A stretch of DNA of 64,000 nucleotides from positions 1 through 64,000 of the forward strand of contig JAOSJK010000001.1 of NCBI GenBank assembly GCA_027494135.1, given 5' to 3'. Below, one piece after another: positions 27,044 through 36,145 of this stretch. This DNA is from Acidimicrobiia bacterium (lineage in GTDB: Bacteria; Actinomycetota; Acidimicrobiia; IMCC26256; PALSA-610). The notes under the pieces are model-generated. The model was not told the DNA's origin, did no database searches, and worked only from the letters and a program-made list of their open reading frames with translations. Position numbers and translations under genes: made by a program. How positions within the stretch are numbered: position 1 is the stretch's first letter; every line of letters begins with the position of its first letter.

Positions 27044-28195
27044 CTACTTCCGCGGCAGGCCGAGCAGCCGCTCGGCGACGACGTTGCGTTGGATCTCGTT
27101 CGTACCGGCGTAGATGGGCCCGGCCAGAGCGAACTGCAGCCCCTTCATCCAGTCGGCGGACGGTCCGTCGATCAGCTCCGAGGAGGAGCCGAGAAGCTCC
27201 GACGCCGTCTCGTGCATCCGCACGTCGAGCTCCGACCAGAAGAGCTTCACGAGGCTCGACTCTGCACCGATGCGCTCCCCCTCTGCGAGTCGGGTGACGG
27301 TCCAGAACGTCTGCCACCGGTATGCCTCGGCATCGATGTACGCGCGCACCACGGCATCCTCGGCAGCCGGGTCGACGGAGTCGCCGGCTGCCCGGCGGAG
27401 GTCGACGAGCCGCGACGCCGTGGCCATGAACCGCCCCGGCGAACGCAGCGTGAGGCCCCTCTCGGATCCGGTCGTCGCCATCGCGACTTCCCAGCCCTTG
27501 TGGACCTCGCCGAGCACGTCGTCGTCGGGGACGAAGACGTCTTCGAGAAAGACCTCGGCGAACCCCTCGTCGCCGTCGAGGCGCTCGACCGGTCGAACGG
27601 TCACGCCGTCGGCGCGAAGGTCGACCAGGAAGTAGGTGAGCCCCCGGTGCCGGGCCGCCTCGGGGTCGCTGCGGAACAGCCCGAAGAGGCGGTCGCAGAA
27701 GGCGCCCCTGGTAGTCCAGGTCTTCTGGCCGGTGAGGCGCCAACCGCCCTCGGTCTCGTCGCGCACGGCGCGGCTGCGTATGGCGGCGAGGTCGCTGCCG
27801 GCGTCCGGCTCCGACCAGCCCTGGCACCACGTCTCCTCCGCCGATGCCATCGCGGGCAGGTACCGGTCCTGCTGCGACTTCGTACCGAACGCGAAGAGCG
27901 TGGGGGCCAGGAGGAAGATCCCGTTCTGCGTCACCCGCTGCGGAGCGCCGGCCCGGTAGTACTCCTCCTCGAAGATCAGCCACTCCCAGAGGCTCGCCTC
28001 ACGGCCTCCGTACTCGCGCGGCCAGGAGACCACCGCCCAGCGGGCGTCGAAGAGCGAGCGCTCCCAGACACGGTGCAGCCCGAAGCCCTCGCGAGTGTCG
28101 CCCGACGGGAGCGCCGGATCCGGCCGGTTCTCCTCGATCCACGCCCGGCACTCGGCTCGGAACGCCTCCTCCGCCTCGTCGAACGTCAGGTCCAC
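27044..28195 (-). CDS. fadE31: Acyl-CoA dehydrogenase FadE31
   Basis: 383 residues, intact. Close to mycobacterial FadE31: DLTFDEAEEAFRAE, EGFGLHRVWERSLFDA, FEEEYYRAGAPQR, GWSEPDAGSDLAA, GFGLFRSDP-like RLFGLFRSDPEAARHRG, and FALAGPIYAGTNEIQRNVV. With the adjacent short dehydrogenase it should act on a CoA thioester of the opened C/D-ring remnant. GTG start is one base after the thiolase stop; part of the run from ipdA. Confidence 0.92.
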   Translation of the reverse strand: MDLTFDEAEEAFRAECRAWIEENRPDPALPSGDTREGFGLHRVWERSLFDARWAVVSWPREYGGREASLWEWLIFEEEYYRAGAPQRVTQNGIFLLAPTLFAFGTKSQQDRYLPAMASAEETWCQGWSEPDAGSDLAAIRSRAVRDETEGGWRLTGQKTWTTRGAFCDRLFGLFRSDPEAARHRGLTYFLVDLRADGVTVRPVERLDGDEGFAEVFLEDVFVPDDDVLGEVHKGWEVAMATTGSERGLTLRSPGRFMATASRLVDLRRAAGDSVDPAAEDAVVRAYIDAEAYRWQTFWTVTRLAEGERIGAESSLVKLFWSELDVRMHETASELLGSSSELIDGPSADWMKGLQFALAGPIYAGTNEIQRNVVAERLLGLPRK

Positions 28196-28196
28196 C

Positions 28197-29402
28197 TCAG
28201 CGCACCGCGACCACGCACGAGCCGTGACCGAAGAGGCCCTGGTTGACGCTCGCTCCGACCGTTGCCCCCTCGACCTGGCGGGCGCCGGCCTGCCCGCGCA
28301 GCTGCCACGTGAGCTCGCAGATCTGCGCCAGCGCCTGCGCCGGCACAGCCTCACCGAAGCAGGCGAGACCGCCGCTCGGGTTGACCGGCACTCGGCCGCC
28401 GATCGTCGTCTCGCCGTCGAGCAGCAGCCGCTCGGCCTCGCCCGGCTTGCAGAGACCGATCTGCTCGTACCAGTCGAGCTCGAGCGCCGTCGACAGGTCG
28501 TAGACCTCCGCAAGGGACAGGTCTTCGGGGCCGATGCCGGCCTCTTCGTACGCCTTCGCCGCGATCGACTCCTTGAAGCCGAGGTCCGGTGCCCCGCCGA
28601 TCCCTGCCGCCGAGTCGGATGCGAAGTTCGGGAGCTCGATAACCGTATTCGGGTACGACGGGGTGACGGTCGAGACGCCTGCGATACGCACGGGCCGATC
28701 GGCGCCGCGGGAGCGTGCGTACTCCAGGCTCGAGACGACTACGGCGGCCGCGCCGTCGCTCGTCGCGCAGATGTCGAGGAGTCGCAGCGGGTCGGCCACC
28801 ATCGGCGAGGACGAGATCTCCTCCTCGGTGACCTCCTTGGCGTAGCGCGCGTTGGGGTTGTGGAACCCGTGACGGGAGTTCTTGACCTTCACCTTCGCGA
28901 AGTCGGCGGGCGTTGCGCCGTACACGTCCATGCGTCGGCGTGCCAGTAGAGCGAAGTACGTGGGGTTGGTCGCACCCAGGAGCCGGAACCGCAGCCAGTC
29001 GGGGTCGTCCGTCCGCTCCCCACCGGTCGGCGCGAGGAAGCCCTTCGGCGTCGTGTCGGCGCCGACTACCAGAGCGACGTCGCAGAGCCCGGCCAGGATC
29101 TGTGCGCGGGCCGTCGAGAGCGCGGTCACTCCCGACGCGCAGGCCGAATACGACGACGCGACCTGCGCACCCTGCCAGCCGAGTGCCTGCGCGAACGTCG
29201 CCCCGGCCACGTAGCCGGGATACCCGTTGCGCACCGTCTCACCGCCCGAGACGAACTGCACGTCTTTCCACTCGAGGCCGGCGTCGGCGAGCGCCTCACG
29301 TGCCGCGACCGTCCCGTACTCCACGAAGTTGCGGCCCCACTTCCCCCACGGGTGCATTCCCACGCCCAGAACCGCGATCTCCCGTTCGCGAACGGCGGCC
29401 AT
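28197..29402 (-). CDS. Lipid-transfer-protein/thiolase-type enzyme (second Ltp-like)
   Basis: 401 residues. Thiolase fold with VLGVGMHPWGKWG, SSYSACASGVTALS (a Cys at the nucleophile position), DICATSDGAAAVVVSS, GGRVPVNPSGGLACFGE and GHGSCVVAV. It belongs to the SCP-x/Ltp group and pairs with the DUF35 gene at 29402, whose TGA overlaps its ATG (TGATG). Unlike the Ltp2-like protein at 18775 it keeps a Cys in ACASG, so a true thiolase reaction is possible. Substrate unknown. Confidence 0.87.
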   Translation of the reverse strand: MAAVREREIAVLGVGMHPWGKWGRNFVEYGTVAAREALADAGLEWKDVQFVSGGETVRNGYPGYVAGATFAQALGWQGAQVASSYSACASGVTALSTARAQILAGLCDVALVVGADTTPKGFLAPTGGERTDDPDWLRFRLLGATNPTYFALLARRRMDVYGATPADFAKVKVKNSRHGFHNPNARYAKEVTEEEISSSPMVADPLRLLDICATSDGAAAVVVSSLEYARSRGADRPVRIAGVSTVTPSYPNTVIELPNFASDSAAGIGGAPDLGFKESIAAKAYEEAGIGPEDLSLAEVYDLSTALELDWYEQIGLCKPGEAERLLLDGETTIGGRVPVNPSGGLACFGEAVPAQALAQICELTWQLRGQAGARQVEGATVGASVNQGLFGHGSCVVAVR

Positions 29403-29840
29403 CAGCCAACCTCCGAGTCGATCGGTCGCCACTTCCAGACCACGTGCTCTCCCTGTTCGTCCTCGAAGAGCTTCCCGAGCACCAGCTCGACTTCCTGACC
29501 GACCCGTAGCAGCTCAGGATCGGCGCCGTCGGCGAGAAGGCCGAGCACGACCATCTGCTCCTGCTCCAGCTCGACGGCGACGACGGTGTAGGGCTCGAAC
29601 GGCTCGGGTGCGATGTAGGGAGGCGGAGGCTTGTAGTGGTTCGTCGTGTAGGACCACACCTTCCCGCGCCGCGACAGCGCTACCTCCTCGCGCTCCTCGA
29701 AGGGAGCGAGCGGGTTGGCCGACACGGCGACGGCCTTCGGAAAGAAGTAGGAGCCGCTCTCGACTCCGCGCGCCGATGAGCGCCGGCTCATCTCCGGTCG
29801 TGAACCAGCCCTCGACCGCCGGTATCTGTTGCACGCTCAC
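29402..29840 (-). CDS. DUF35/OB-fold protein with degenerate zinc ribbon (one frame break)
   Basis: About 145 residues: SVQQIPAVEGWFTTGDEPAL, then ESGSYFFPKAVAVSANP, LSRRGKVWSYTTNHYKPP and an OB-fold. In the family the segment after ALIG carries CxxC, and a second pair follows FFPK; no cysteine is present at these places here. The frame breaks around 29761-29770 exactly at the first expected CxxC; dropping one base there joins both halves. Overlaps ipdC (GTGA) and the thiolase (TGATG). Likely the partner of that thiolase. Confidence 0.8.
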
Positions 29841-30907
29841 TGTGCCCTCCCGTCGTTCAGCCGCGTCAGTGTCTCCTCGGCCTCAGCCACGATGCGCTGG
29901 ATCAGCTCTGCGACCGTCGGCAGATCGTCGATCACGCCCACCACTTGTCCGCTCGCGAAGACACCCAGATCAGCACGCCCGTCGACCAGCGCCGCCTTCC
30001 CGAGCATGGGCGCGTTCGCCGCCATGACCACCTGGCTCCAGCTCAGCTCCTGCGTCTTGCGCAGACCCCGCCCCTCGCGCAGCAGCGCGCGCAGTGACGT
30101 TCCCGTGAGCTTCCGGAAGGCGAGGGCGTTCCGCACTGCGCGCGGCACGCTCGCGAGGCCGCCGGTGCGCTCCAGTCGCTCGACGAAGTCAGTCGTCAGG
30201 ACGCGATGCGGCACTCCGTCGACCTGCTTCGTCACGACCGTGTCGGTCACCGCCTTCCCCCAGGTACACGTCCTTCACGGCCTGAGGCACCGTGCTCTCG
30301 GCGGTGAGCAGGAAGCGTGTACCCATCGCTATTCCGCTCGCGCCGTAGGCCAGAGCAGCGACCAGGCCCCGGCCGTCGAAGAAGCCGCCGGCAGCGATCA
30401 CCGGGATGTCGACGGTATCCACCACCTGAGGCAGCAGAATCGAGGTCGGGACCGCACCTGTGTGTCCGCCTCCCTCGCCTCCCTGCACGAGCACTGCGTC
30501 GACCCCCACTCCGCGACCTTCTCTGCGTGCCGTCGGGCGCCGATCGAGGGCATAACGAGAACCCCGTGACCCTGGAGGCGCTTGACCAGCTCGGGGCGGG
30601 GCGCGAGGGCGAACGACCCGACGCGAACCTTCTCCCGCCCGAGCAGGTCGATCCGCTCCACGACATCGTCGGTGTCGGATCGGAGGTTGACGCCGAAGGG
30701 TCGGTCGGTGCGCTCCTTCACCTCCCGGATCGCTTGCTGCAGATCGTCGAAGGTCATCGTCGCCGAGGCGAGGATCCCGAGACCGCCGGCCGCGCTCGTC
30801 GCGGAGGTCAGCCGGGCACCGGCGACCCATCCCATCCCGGTCTGCACTATCGGGTGCTCGATCCCGAAGAGCTCGCAGGCCCGCGTCCGGAGCACCGGGT
30901 GGGTCAC
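29837..30907 (-). CDS. ipdC: Flavin-dependent IpdC, nitronate monooxygenase fold (two frame breaks)
   Basis: About 356 residues. ELFGIEHPIVQTGMGWVAGARL, GGLGILASATMT, VQGGEGGGHTGAVPTSI with the catalytic His, IPVIAAGGFFDGRG and ASGQVVGVIDDLP match mycobacterial IpdC, an FMN enzyme that introduces a double bond in a CoA thioester before D-ring opening. One base is missing in the C-run 30503-30507 and one is extra in 30257-30261; correction gives EWGVDAVLVQGG and VYLGKAVTDTVV. Overlaps ipdB and the DUF35 gene (GTGA at both ends). Confidence 0.92.
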
Positions 30908-31678
30908 GAGGGGACCTCCTGCTCGCCGAGGCCGAGGGGGATCGATCTCCTCGCGGATCATCCGCAGCTCCTCGTCGGTGGGGAGCCGCGACACAGGCAC
31001 CTCGTCCGGCAGTGCCAGCTCGAAGCCGGTCGCGCCCACCACGTCGGTGACGGCGACGCCGGGATGAACCGAGGCGAGCCGCATGCTGTGGTCGGGGGTA
31101 TCGAAGTCGAGAACCGCGAGGTTGGTCACGACCCGGGCGAGCCGGTGGAACCTGGCGGCCACCTCGCCCAGCTCGGAGGCGCGGTCGTAGCCGATCCCGC
31201 ACACTGCATCTACGCGCTCCACGAAGACCTTCGGTGAGTGGTTCGGGACCCAGTACGAAGTCGTGTTGTTGATCGTGTTGCCCGGCGAGCCGCGGAAACC
31301 GAGCAGCTGTGTCCTGGGTCGGTCGGCCGGACCGATGAAGGCGATGTTCTGGTTCCCGTAGACATCGACCTGGGTCGCGCCCATCATCACGTGGCGGGGC
31401 CCGTTCCAGACGACGTCGAACATCGAGCGGTATGGGTTCCAGCCCGAGACGACCTTCGGCGCGTCGGGCACGCCGACGGGCACGATGTTCTCGATGAGCA
31501 ACGCCTCACCGTCGGTCATCACCAGGTCGGGCTCGAAGGTCGCCTTCGCCAGACGGCTCCCGATCGTCGGGATCGTGCCTATCGGATTCGCGAGCACCTC
31601 GCCGTCACCGCGCCACGCCTCGGCACAGGCGACTGCGCAGACCTCGGCGCGCGTCGGCGGACCCGAGCGGGGGCTCAC
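30904..31678 (-). CDS. ipdB: C-ring-opening hydrolase subunit IpdB (one frame break)
   Basis: About 257 residues. CoA-transferase fold but hydrolase function: with IpdA it opens ring C of COCHEA-CoA. TRAEVCAVACAEAWRGDGE, HVMMGATQVDVYGNQNIAF, GFRGSPGNTINNTTSYW and LPTDEELRMIREEIDP follow mycobacterial IpdB. One extra base in the G-run 30936-30940 hides the end; dropping it gives IDPLGLGEQEVPS and a TGA overlapping the ipdC GTG. GTG start overlaps the ipdA stop. Confidence 0.93.
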
Positions 31679-32522
31679 GCTCCCCTCGCCAGGTGCTGGT
31701 ACTCGGCCTCGTCCACATCGAGGTAGCGGGCTCGGAACGCGTCCCACGCCTCGTCGGACTTCGCGCTCGCCGCGTACTCCCGCTGGAACGGCTCGTCGCG
31801 GTCGTAGTCGGGGAGGCATGCGGTGAAGTGCGCCCCGCCCGGTGCCTCCACCACGCCGTCGACCATCAGCCGGTTGATCCGCAGCGACTGCACGGGCCCC
31901 TCCTGTAGCAGGTCGTCGGTCTCGACCATCCGCTCGACCGACATGAACCGCTTCTTCGCTGCGAGGCAGAAGAGGTCGTCGAAGTACGGATCGACACCGA
32001 GGATCTGACCTGTGCCTCCGGCGTCGCCCCGGTTCACGTGGACCAGCGCGACATCGAGAGAGAGGGCTGGTACGGCTACGAGCTCCTCGCCGTCGGAGTA
32101 CGGCGATCGGACCGTCCGCAGATCGGGGTCGAGTCGCAGTATGTCTGAACCGAGGCCGGCACGAGTCGGCAGGAACGGCACCCGCCACGCCGCTGCCTGC
32201 AGACCCAGCAGCATCATTCCTTCGTCGATCTCGGTCGTCTCCACCGCGCCCGACTGGCGGGCGGCCCGGAAGTGGGGCTCCAGCGGGATGGAGTCGAGCG
32301 AGACGAACGCATAGATCACCCTGCGCACCCTCCCGCCCGGCAGAGCAGGCCAACGTCGGCGCCACCGTAGGAGACGACGGTGAGGTCGCGCACGGGCGAC
32401 CGGAGGATCGCCCGCACCAGCGCCATCGGCTTCCGGCGCGACCCCCAGCCCCCTATCCCTACGGTCATCCCGTCACGCAGCTCGCCGACGACGTCGTCGA
32501 GCGTGCACCTCTTGTCGGGCAC
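31675..32522 (-). CDS. ipdA: C-ring-opening hydrolase subunit IpdA (one frame break)
   Basis: About 282 residues. MPDKRCTLDDVVGELRDGMT, GGWGSRRKPMALVRAILRS, RAGLGSDI, VDPYFDDLFCLAAKKRFMS and VEAPGGAHFTACLPDYDRD match mycobacterial IpdA. One base is missing near 32327-32334; adding a G gives the expected CRAGRVRRVIYAFVSLD. First gene of the seven-gene coupled run ipdA-ipdB-ipdC-DUF35-thiolase-fadE31-fadE32-like. A palindrome lies 24 bp upstream of the GTG start. Confidence 0.94.
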
Positions 32523-32545
32523 CGGCGCCTCACTAGCATCGGAAT

Positions 32546-32559
32546 TGAAACTTGTTTCA
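32546..32559. promoter_or_regulatory. Palindrome TGAAAC-TT-GTTTCA upstream of ipdA, probable repressor operator
   Basis: Perfect 6-bp arms with a 2-bp centre, in an AT-rich patch that stands out from the GC-rich surroundings. On the minus strand it sits between possible -35 and -10 (GATGCT) positions, so a bound TetR-type dimer would block transcription of the ipdA run. It does not match the mycobacterial KstR2 consensus (ACAAG..CTTGT) exactly, but the size and location are right for the cluster regulator. Confidence 0.6.
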
Positions 32560-32666
32560 GACTAGGCCGCGCCGGCGCCGCCACGACAAGCGAACCGGCG
32601 ATGAGCGGACCTTGCGCCCCCCGATGCCCCTGAGGGAACTCACGGGCGCAATGTGGTCGCTGCGCG

Positions 32667-32739
32667 TGGGCCCGGTGGGGATCGAACCCACGACCGGAGG
32701 ATTATGAGTCCCCTGCTCTGACCACTGAGCTACGGGCCC
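32667..32739 (-). tRNA. tRNA with CAT anticodon (elongator Met or Ile2)
   Basis: 73 nt cloverleaf on the minus strand: acceptor GGGCCCG/CGGGCCC, D-arm GCTC/GAGC, anticodon loop CTCATAA, T-arm GTGGG-TTCGATC-CCCAC, discriminator A. CCA is not encoded. CAT could be elongator Met or lysidine-modified Ile2; the sequence alone does not let me decide. Confidence 0.95.
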
Positions 32740-32811
32740 GGAGGCCAAGAGCGTAGACGGGGCGCTCGACGCGGAAGGGCCCCCCCGGCCAGATGTTGTA
32801 CAGCGCCTACG

Positions 32812-32887
32812 TGGCTCCGGGGGAGAGACTCGAACTCTCAACCTAGCGGTTAACAGCCGCTCGCTCTGCCGGTTGAGCTACCCCGGA
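32812..32887 (-). tRNA. tRNA-Asn (GTT), CCA encoded
   Basis: 76 nt on the minus strand: acceptor TCCGGGG/CCCCGGA, D-arm GCTC/GAGC, anticodon stem AGCGG/CCGCT with loop CTGTTAA, T-arm GAGAG-TTCGAGT-CTCTC, discriminator G followed by CCA. Anticodon GTT reads Asn codons. Confidence 0.97.
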
Positions 32888-32955
32888 ACGGTCCCGGATC
32901 GCCCGGGGCCAGTGGAGCAGGTTACCAGCGGGCGGAGCCCTGCCTCCGCCCGGCG

Positions 32956-34299
32956 CTACGACTCCTCGAGGTAGTCGCGCAGGCGTTGCGACCGTGTCGG
33001 GTGGCGCAGCTTCGCGAGCGTCTTCGACTCGATCTGGCGGATCCGCTCCCGTGTGACGCCGAACTCCTTGCCGACCTCCTCGAGGGTGCGGATGCGCCCG
33101 TCGTCGAGCCCGAACCGAAGGCGCACGACCTGCTGCTCCCGCTCGTTGAGCTCCTGCAGAGCCTCCTCGATCGCCTCACCGAGGAGGCGTCGCGCGGCTG
33201 CGGCCGAAGGAGCGATTGCGCTCGGGTCCTCGACGAAGTCGCCGAGGAGGCTGTCGTCCTCCTCCCCCACCGGCGTCTCGAGAGAGACCGGCTCCTGTGC
33301 AATCCGTTGTATCTCGCGCACCCGGTCCGCTGTGAGCTCCACCTTGGCGGCGACCTCGTCGACCGAGGGCTCCCTGCCGAGCTCCTGGTGCATCTGCCGC
33401 TGCACGCGCAGCACCTTGTTCATCGTCTCGACCATGTGCACCGGGATGCGGATCGTCCGGGCTTGGTCGGCAATCGCACGCGTGATCGCCTGTCGGATCC
33501 ACCACGTGGCGTAGGTGGAGAACTTGAAGCCCTTCGTGTAGTCGAACTTCTCCACTGCACGGATGAGGCCTAGGTTCCCTTCCTGTATCAGGTCGAGCAG
33601 TGCCATCCCGCGCCCCACGTACCTCTTGGCGATCGAGACGACGAGCCTCAGATTCGCCTCGGTGAGCTGCCGCTTGGCGATGTCGCCGTCGCGTGCGACC
33701 CCGTGGAGGCCGGCTCCCTCGTGCTCGCCCAGCACCGTGCCGCCCTCGTCGAGCTTCGTCAGCGCGAGCAGCCCGGCCTCGATGCGCTTCGCGAGCATCA
33801 CCTCCTGCGCGGCGTTCAGCAGGGGGACCTTGCCGATCTCCTTCAGGTACATGCGGACGGGATCGAAGGATCCGCCGTCGCCGGCGGCATGCCGGCCTCC
33901 GGATCGACTCTTGATCTCTTCCTCCGCCGCGGCGACTCGGCGTGCGGCAGCCGCGCCCGGCCGCGACGTGGACGCAGGTCGGTGCTCCTTCGGCTGCCGG
34001 CGACCGGCGGGTTCGTCCGGCTCCGACCCCGGTGGCCCCTCGCGGCGCCGGTCTTCGAGCTCGAGCTCCTGCGCGATCTCGTCGAGGATCTTCACGCCCC
34101 TCGACTCGATCGCCTCGTACAGCTGACGGAGCTCGTCGGTCTCCGGTTCCAGGTCGTGGAAGGCAGCGAAGATCTCGCCGGTGGTGATGAAGCCGCGGTC
34201 CTTCAGACTGGCGAGGATCGCCGTCACCACATCAGCCGCTTCGACGGGTTGAGCCGGTTCGACTGGTTCGGCTGGTTCGACCGCGTCGTCCATCGTCAC
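32956..34299 (-). CDS. rpoD: Primary sigma factor (RpoD/SigA)
   Basis: About 447 residues. Acidic N-terminal region, region 1.2 at [18 protein letters not shown], regions 2.1-2.4 at [36 protein letters not shown] and [18 protein letters not shown], region 3, and region 4.2 at [20 protein letters not shown]. Directs RNA polymerase to housekeeping promoters. I chose GTG 34299, which overlaps the dnaG stop (GTGA) and has GGAG upstream; ATG 34293 is also possible. The dnaG-rpoD pair is the classic macromolecular synthesis arrangement. Confidence 0.97.
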   Translation of the reverse strand: MTMDDAVEPAEPVEPAQPVEAADVVTAILASLKDRGFITTGEIFAAFHDLEPETDELRQLYEAIESRGVKILDEIAQELELEDRRREGPPGSEPDEPAGRRQPKEHRPASTSRPGAAAARRVAAAEEEIKSRSGGRHAAGDGGSFDPVRMYLKEIGKVPLLNAAQEVMLAKRIEAGLLALTKLDEGGTVLGEHEGAGLHGVARDGDIAKRQLTEANLRLVVSIAKRYVGRGMALLDLIQEGNLGLIRAVEKFDYTKGFKFSTYATWWIRQAITRAIADQARTIRIPVHMVETMNKVLRVQRQMHQELGREPSVDEVAAKVELTADRVREIQRIAQEPVSLETPVGEEDDSLLGDFVEDPSAIAPSAAAARRLLGEAIEEALQELNEREQQVVRLRFGLDDGRIRTLEEVGKEFGVTRERIRQIESKTLAKLRHPTRSQRLRDYLEES

Positions 34300-36098
34300 C
34301 GCCACTCCGCCACGTCGGTCTGCCATCCTACCAACTGCTCAGCGGCAACTTCGGCCGCCTTCCAGTCTCCGGCGTCGCGTTCGCTGACGAGCACGTCGAT
34401 CAGAGCCTTGAGCGCGGGGCTGCGTTCGTCACCGGTCCTGAGCATCGACTCGAGCAGCCTCCGGCTTGACGCATCGACAAGATTGACAACCACGTGGCGC
34501 ACCAGCGTCTCCTGGTCCTCCCCGCTGGCCTCGGGATCCTCAACCGCCAGGCGCTCGATCAACGCGGCAACTTCCGGCGCCGAACCGCCGATGGCGTCCA
34601 GGAACTCGTCGGCACCTGCCAGGGCCTCGAAGGCTGTCCGCGCCAGTGGATCGGCGAACATCGCTGCGTCGATCCGGGACCCGACGATCTCCGGAGCGTG
34701 GATCGCCCAGCGGAGCGCGTCGAGCTCACGCCGGTCGACGGCCTGCCCAGGCGCCGGCCCCGTTCCGCTGCGCCCGTCTTCCGGGTCTCGCTCTCTCAGC
34801 GTCTGCCGCTCACCTGCACGGGACCGTGCCACGGCGGATCGAAGCCTGTCGGCGTCGATGTCGAGCCGGCCGGCGAGGCTCATGACGTACTGGTCACGCA
34901 CGAGATCACTCGGATGCTCCCCTATCAGGGCGGCGGCCTGCTCCGCAGCACGCGCCCGCCCTTCGAGGCCCACGATGTCGGCCGCGTCGAGCAGGCGGTC
35001 GATGCGGAACTCGAGGAACGGCGTGGCGTCTCCCACCGCCCGCGCCAGCTCCGCCGGATCGTCCTTCCAGACGTCGGCCGGGTCGCGACCCTTCGACAGA
35101 TCGGCGACCTGGAACTGCACCTCGAAGCGCTGCTCCCACGTGTAGCAGCGTTCAGCAGCGGCCTGCCCGGCAGCGTCGGCGTCGTAGGCGAGGGTGATCT
35201 TGCGGGCAAGGTTCTTGAGAATCGCGAAGTGGTCGTCTGCGAGCGCCGTGCCACAGGTCGCGACCGCGTTCGGCACTCCCGCCAGGTGAAACGCCATGAC
35301 GTCGGTGTACCCCTCGCAGAGAACGACCTCGCCCCTCGCGACGATCTCTCCCTTCGCCCAGTTCAGGCCGTAGAGCAGGCGACTCTTGTGATAGATCGGG
35401 GTCTCCGCGGAATTCTTGTACTTCGGGCCCTGGTCGGTGAGGGTCCGACCGCCGAATCCGACTGCTTCGCCTCGGCCGTCCCAGATGGGGAACATGAGAC
35501 GAGCGCGAAACGAGTCCTGCAATCGGTTCGACTTGTTCACGAACGCGAGTCCGGCGGCGACGATGTCGTCGCGCGAGAACTTGCTCTGCTGTAGATGCAC
35601 GCTCAGCCGGTCGTAGGAGTCGGGAGCGAAGCCGAGGGAGAACTTCCTCACCGCGTCACCGTCGAAGCCACGGCCGCGCAGGTACCTGCGCGCTCCCCCG
35701 GCCTCGTCGTCGTCGAGCAGGAGACGATGGTAGAAGCCGATCGACTCGGTGACCGCCTCGTGCAGGCGCTGCTTGCGGGCGCGCTCCTTCGAGAACGACG
35801 CGTCGTCGTAGCGCAGGGTTATGCCCGCGCGGGCCGAGAGCCGCTCGACCGCCTCGACGAAATCGAGGTGCTCGACCTCCCGGATGAACGTGATCGCGTC
35901 GCCGCGCGCCTGGCAGCCGAAGCAGTAGTAGACGCCCAGCTCGGGGTTGATGGTGAACGACGGCGACTTCTCGGTATGGAACGGGCAGAGACCCGTGTAC
36001 CTGCGCCCGATGCGCTTGAGCGCGAGGTGCTCACCGGCGAGCGCGACGAGATCGGTGGCCTCGCGAACGCGGGCGACGTCTTCGTCGAGGATGCCCAT
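34296..36098 (-). CDS. dnaG: DNA primase
   Basis: 600 residues, intact. CHC2 zinc finger at [13 protein letters not shown] and [11 protein letters not shown] (residues 35-65), TOPRIM core with [14 protein letters not shown] near 260 and [12 protein letters not shown] near 310, and a C-terminal helicase-binding region. Makes RNA primers for replication. Starts ATG 36098; 47 bp downstream of dgt, upstream and overlapping rpoD. Confidence 0.97.
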   Translation of the reverse strand: MGILDEDVARVREATDLVALAGEHLALKRIGRRYTGLCPFHTEKSPSFTINPELGVYYCFGCQARGDAITFIREVEHLDFVEAVERLSARAGITLRYDDASFSKERARKQRLHEAVTESIGFYHRLLLDDDEAGGARRYLRGRGFDGDAVRKFSLGFAPDSYDRLSVHLQQSKFSRDDIVAAGLAFVNKSNRLQDSFRARLMFPIWDGRGEAVGFGGRTLTDQGPKYKNSAETPIYHKSRLLYGLNWAKGEIVARGEVVLCEGYTDVMAFHLAGVPNAVATCGTALADDHFAILKNLARKITLAYDADAAGQAAAERCYTWEQRFEVQFQVADLSKGRDPADVWKDDPAELARAVGDATPFLEFRIDRLLDAADIVGLEGRARAAEQAAALIGEHPSDLVRDQYVMSLAGRLDIDADRLRSAVARSRAGERQTLRERDPEDGRSGTGPAPGQAVDRRELDALRWAIHAPEIVGSRIDAAMFADPLARTAFEALAGADEFLDAIGGSAPEVAALIERLAVEDPEASGEDQETLVRHVVVNLVDASSRRLLESMLRTGDERSPALKALIDVLVSERDAGDWKAAEVAAEQLVGWQTDVAEWR

Positions 36099-36145
36099 CT
36101 CGGGCCTACCTTAGGCGGGGCCGGGCGAGAAGGCCGCTGTGCGGC

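Noticed and set aside
30398-31678. Fusion of IpdB and IpdC in a single frame
   Set aside because: The read-through is due to one extra base at 30936-30940; without it ipdB ends in a TGA that overlaps the ipdC GTG, as at the other junctions of the operon.
32667-32739. Initiator tRNA-fMet
   Set aside because: The acceptor starts with a paired G-C, and the anticodon stem lacks the three consecutive G-C pairs of initiators; elongator Met or Ile2 remain.
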